From assembly GCA_963930655.1 (NCBI GenBank), contig OZ005608.1, positions 23,461,271 to 23,525,270 on the forward strand: a stretch of DNA of 64,000 bases, written 5' to 3'. The notes beneath the pieces are model-generated. The model was not told where the DNA came from and did no database searches. It was given only the letters and a program-made list of their open reading frames with translations. Positions 59,801 to 64,000 of the stretch are shown here, piece by piece. The stretch is from Myrica gale. Lineage: Eukaryota > Streptophyta > Magnoliopsida > Fagales > Myricaceae. How positions within the stretch are numbered: the first letter of the stretch is position 1; every line of letters begins with the position of its first letter. The position numbers were made by a program, and so were the translations under genes.

Positions 59801-62517
59801 TTTCTAAAATATGTTAATGTTTCAATAATGATATCTCTCCTGCATATATGCAAAAAGATAGCATATATTTTTCATCATGCGTTAGTAATACTTTGTTGTT
59901 CTGTTGTACACAAAGAATGAATCTCTTGTTGACGTTGATTCAAGGCACAAAGCAGGGTTTCTCCTGTGGTTTAAAGATCACGAGTCCAACACTTTTGTTA
60001 TAGCTGAATTCGTTGTCTTTAAACTGATTTTCAACTTGTGCAATACGGGGTCTATGTATTTGTGTGTAGATTAATTAAAAGAATGCGCTCACAGAATTTG
60101 AGAGACATTAATCAGCAAATGTACGCATTTGCTTGCAGTAATGATCAAGAAGCTAGCGAATACGGGATTGTATCATAATGGCATACGGTTCTGCACGCAT
60201 CGGTTTGAACAACATCGTCACACACAAAAATAGCAGTGTGGTGGTGGAGGAATGACATGATTCTAATCTTCTAGACTTAACTGTCATCTTGGAATTTCAC
60301 TGCATGAGCTGAAATAATGTTTACGTATGCAAATAATTGGTGGGACATTAGTAATAAAAAGTGTGGGTAAAGGTTGAAGGACAAACTACGAGTGTGAATA
60401 CAGCACGTCGTTGATACTGCGGTGACCGTTTATATTGGCAACCCAAGCACATCACGTGTTTTACACTGACCCGACTGGAGAGTGGTCCAAAAGATTGTCC
60501 CTAAAAATGAGTTTCACGGTCCATTGGTGACATCTGTACAGCTTGAGGTAAACAGAGACAAATGCCGACAGAAATTGCGCTCAAGGGGAACGACTGGCAT
60601 GCCGTCGTTGAGGTCCAGTCTTTCTTGTAGTGGATTCGCGTGGTCCATTGCATAAGAAGCATATAGAATCCCCATGCAGAAAATGCCAATGGATCCCTCA
60701 ATCCACTCTTTCGTTCTTCATATACCCACCAGACCAAGCATGCTTACATAATTCGGGAAATTAGTGGAATGAAAATTGGAGATCAGCCCAGCCGTTGTCC
60801 ATCACAGAATCACTGGAACAAATATATATAGAGTAATACTGTACAATAGACGTAGCTGGAACATTAAATTCAGCAGACCGAATTGATTGTGATACAGATG
60901 GTCTTTAATGGTGTTTGCCTTCCTTACCGAGCAATTGCTTACTGGTCCTACGTACCCATCTGTTTCGACTGCTGTACGCTGTAGTGACTTTGGAGGTCAG
61001 CATTGATGGCATGCAGTATATATATATATATCTCCTTCCCGTTTTGTATAGCTCTTTGAAATGAGCTAGATTTGAGCTCGTGCTTTGTCCCCTTCTCTCC
61101 AAAGAACCTTCTGTAATTACACATAACGTCGGATAACGTCTAGCATTAATGTCAATCAGCACTTATTAGCACCATGGAACTTTAGGGCTTTAATTTCTAT
61201 GCAGTTACTCCGAAATCTGAACTTCCAGAACTCCTCTTTATACTCATGATCACTCATTGGGTCTTGGCAATCTATGATCAAGTGACAATTAATAGATCGA
61301 TCCTCAACTTCTTAGGCTGTTTTCTTTTTTATTCGATTTTAGATGATGAGCCTGAGTTAATGAGTATATATCGATCTAAGTCAGGATTATGGCTGAATTA
61401 CATGAAGACATTATTTAATCAGTATTCCGATACAAACAGATTAGTTCATTTGGAGTTCGTTCAACAAGAACAAGAACGCTTCCTAATCATGGACAAACAA
61501 AAGAGACAAACAGAAACAAACCCAGACCAGAAGGCTACGCGGGAAGCACAGGCTTAATGGTCTGAAAACCACGCATGTGAAACGGCTCTCTCCTAATTTC
61601 CTCACCTTTTATTTTACCCTACTTTAAAATGTGAACTGTCCCTCACTTTCTGCTGCCAACTGGGTCAGCATTAATATCAAATCCGGTTGAAGCATTTGGG
61701 TATCCTATTGGGATGAAAAGGATGTGTTATATTTATGGGTATACGTGACATACTACAGAAAACGAATGAATAGACTCCAAGGGGCCCTCCTCTTGTACTC
61801 TACCCACTCAATGAATCTGATTTTGTAAAGTACCAACCACGTTTTGCCGAGCACAAAAGCTTTACAGTAAGCCAACTTTTGGGATTACTTTATTATAGTG
61901 TCGGATCGCCTTCATGAACCTCAAAATCATTTCTGAATAAGCCTGCTCTCTTCCAGATTCAGGAGTACTCTTGTACTCATTGCTGCTGCCAGCTAGCTGC
62001 AGGGCATCTTGTTAAATGGGTGCAGCTAAAATTTGCTGAATAGTATTGCATCCATTCAGAAGATTCTGTACTCAAGATATAGGAAAGAAAAAGAATATAT
62101 TGAGTGAAATCTGAGTTAAGAGGAAAAATGGGCTTCTGCAAAATTTAACTAGGGTTCCTCAAGCTCAAAGTTCCTGACAAAGAGCTACATCTTCCTACAT
62201 ATATTCAAACAAAGTAAACAATATGGCTATAGCCAGGCATTTCCTAATCATCCAAAGTCGCAGCGGTGATATATCAACAGAAGCTTCATGGGGATTTCAA
62301 ACCTCAATTGTCTTCGCTGGAACAGTTATTGTAGTGATTTATTCCCAGTGGCTTTTGAATATAGCAAGGGATTACGGACCCATTAACAGACTAAAAGTTA
62401 GGTCTCTGGACCTGGAGAATCCGACCTATATGCAAGTGTTAATGGTTCAATTATTGCCCGAGTAGGTACGCACTTTATTGGAGTCACGACAACGCGATTA
62501 AGGAGCACAATGGGGAA
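59801..62517. other. Gene-free stretch
   Basis: No recognised domain. Includes copy B of a duplicated segment (60638-60815) and a TA run near 61015-61030. Open frames at 61246-61557 and 62223-62465 have no family match that I can recall. The first is rich in Gln/Arg/Glu at its end. They may be gene fragments or chance. Confidence 0.4.
60638..60815. repeat. Duplicated segment, copy B
   Basis: Second copy of the segment at 57386-57513 in the same orientation, with an insertion of about 70 bases in the middle. It lies 3.2 kb away. Confidence 0.75.
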
Positions 62518-63000
62518 AAGCACGTGAAAATCTTCTGCAGAGCAATTTGAGTTAAAGAATGTTATCCCACATTAACTTCTTTGACTATTCAATTATTCAT
62601 GGACACAAACTAGAGTTACAACAAGGTGTTGGTTCCAAGGGGGCCAACTGACCCAACAACGAATTGTTTATAGGATTTTTTTTTTTGTTTCTCTAAAATT
62701 TTGGGCTTTTGTAAATCTAATATCAAGTTGACATTAACAAATAATGGGTTAAGATTCAACGGAAGCCACCTAACTTGAAAACTATATGGAACAGAGGACC
62801 CGAAAAGGATTGAGAGTGATGTAAAGAACAAGAGAATCAACTATCTACCACTACTTTTCTCCCCTCGATCTTTTCAATATTGATGTTTTCCAGGATTTTT
62901 TGTTGAAGGAATTCGGAGACAAAATTGCTAATAATTCAACCATATATGTTCCCAATCAATGTAGATGCTAATCATCATGTGATCTTCTTTCCATCTTCTG
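62518..63000. repeat. Direct repeat, copy 1
   Basis: Shares long blocks with 63543-63960, such as ATCTTCTGCAGAGCAATTTG, TCAACGGAAGCCACCT and ACAAGAGAATCAACTAT. Divergence with indels suggests an older local duplication. No coding function is seen. Confidence 0.8.
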
Positions 63001-63542
63001 ATCTTCTGGTGTCGTACTCGGTTAGTGACCAACACAGAGTGCTAGGAGACAACATCCCTTGAAGCTCTTCAAGCTAAACATGGGTATTGGATGAGCCATC
63101 ATTTGTGGATATTTAAACCTTGTTTTTTTGAATTGGTTAATTTGGACCTGGACCTAAGCAAGCTACATGCCGTGTTGATCTTTACTTTTCCAGATTGTCC
63201 GGCCAGCGGGTACTGTGTCTTCAGTAGTGCTTGGTATGAGGGCATTCAAAAGATAAAGAGGCCCATTGGATGAAGTCCGAGTTTCCTGCTTTGGTGTAGT
63301 CCAGTGGGCCTGAGGTGTTTAGACTAGGTGGATTAGGGTAGTCTCTTCCATATAGGATTAGAAGTTCTAATCTTAATCCTTTTCTACCTTGTACACCTCC
63401 GTGTGTTTATAAATAAGACACTAACCTCTTAGCTTTTTGGTATTGCACCAAGGATAGCCTACAGCTTGAGAGGTTTGAGTTCCTTTAAATTCTTGTGTCA
63501 TTGTTTTCTTTTTCTTTCGATAGTTTTAATTCTTGGCAGTGG
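63001..63542. other. Spacer between direct repeats, LTR-like
   Basis: A TATAAATAAG promoter-like box at about 63407, then GACACTAACCTC, and polypyrimidine stretches resemble the U3/R part of a solo LTR. I could not find paired ends or a target duplication, so the call stays open. Confidence 0.3.
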
Positions 63543-63960
63543 GCACATGAAAAATCTTCTGCAGAGCAATTTGAGTTAAAGAATATTATTCCCACTTCCA
63601 CATTTGGCTATTCAATTACTCAATGGCCATTAACAACTGGTGTTGGCTACAAGCTGTTTATGATCGATCTTTCTTTCTCTTTTTTAATTGTCTAAAATTT
63701 TGGCCTTTTGTAAATTGATATCAGGTTGATCACATGAACAGATCTTGGGCCGGGTTACCATATTCAACGGAAGCCACCTGTCTAGAGTACCCGAAAAGGA
63801 TTGAGGGAGATGTAAAAACAAGAGAATCAACTATTTGTCACTGCTTTTCTCATTTAATTTTCATTCAAGTTTTCCGGGATTTCTTTCTAAAGGAATTTGC
63901 AGACAAAATCGCTAATAATTCAACCATACTCTCCTTGAAGCTATTACATGGATGAGCCAT
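63543..63960. repeat. Direct repeat, copy 2
   Basis: Second copy of the unit at 62518-63000, with the same order of blocks. The phrase GGATGAGCCATCA follows both copies (63089 and 63951), so the duplicated unit extends some way to the right. Confidence 0.8.
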
Positions 63961-64000
63961 CACTTTTGGGTGTCTAAGCCATTTTCGCATGGGTTTGGAC

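Noticed and set aside
61246..61557. 103-codon plus-strand frame
   Set aside because: No recognised motif and a low-complexity polar end. Kept only as an unassigned stretch.
1..64000. CRISPR array, bacterial operon, prophage or viral genome
   Set aside because: The repeats found are transposon termini, tandem satellites and microsatellites. All genes are of plant nuclear type with spliceosomal introns.

Overview
This window is nuclear DNA of a flowering plant, most likely a woody eudicot. The evidence is intron-rich plant genes, a chloroplast-targeted MurE homologue, a GL3/EGL3-type bHLH factor, and a dense mix of Ty1/copia, LINE, SINE, hAT, Mutator-like and CACTA remnants. I cannot name the species from the sequence alone. 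No prokaryotic operon, CRISPR array or intact virus is visible.

Layout. 2.2-6.0 kb (minus): complete five-exon MurE homologue. 6.2-11.5 kb: decayed Ty1/copia element with both LTRs. 12.5-13.4 kb: short tandem array. 14.1-14.4 kb: fold-back MITE. 15.6-19.1 kb (plus): DUF4378/TRM-like gene with a doubtful start. 19.9-21.4 kb: near-perfect 0.75 kb tandem duplication that doubles the first coding exon of a 53-codon gene ending at 21.54 kb. 22.2-27.05 kb: an unrecognised gene split by a second copia element (22678-26975) with a perfect 5-bp target duplication. 28.3-31.9 kb (plus): complete six-exon GMP synthetase with a SINE in its last intron. 32.4-33.5 kb: two MITEs. 33.7-39.4 kb: nested LINE debris that includes a ~610-bp inverted repeat. 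42.3-45.6 kb (minus): complete eight-exon GL3/EGL3-like bHLH gene. 46-64 kb: gene-poor, with three hAT-type elements (one carrying a receptor-kinase fragment), a CACTA fragment and local duplications.

The genes are independent single transcription units: plastid biogenesis (MurE), purine synthesis (GMP synthetase), cytoskeleton-linked TRM family (DUF4378) and epidermal/flavonoid regulation (bHLH). I found no convincing new multigene system. The observations most worth a second look are the LINE inverted repeat (possible hairpin RNA source), the kinase-carrying hAT element with an in-frame chimeric ORF, the copia insertion into an open coding exon, the duplicated first exon, and the frame problem at the start of the TRM-like gene.
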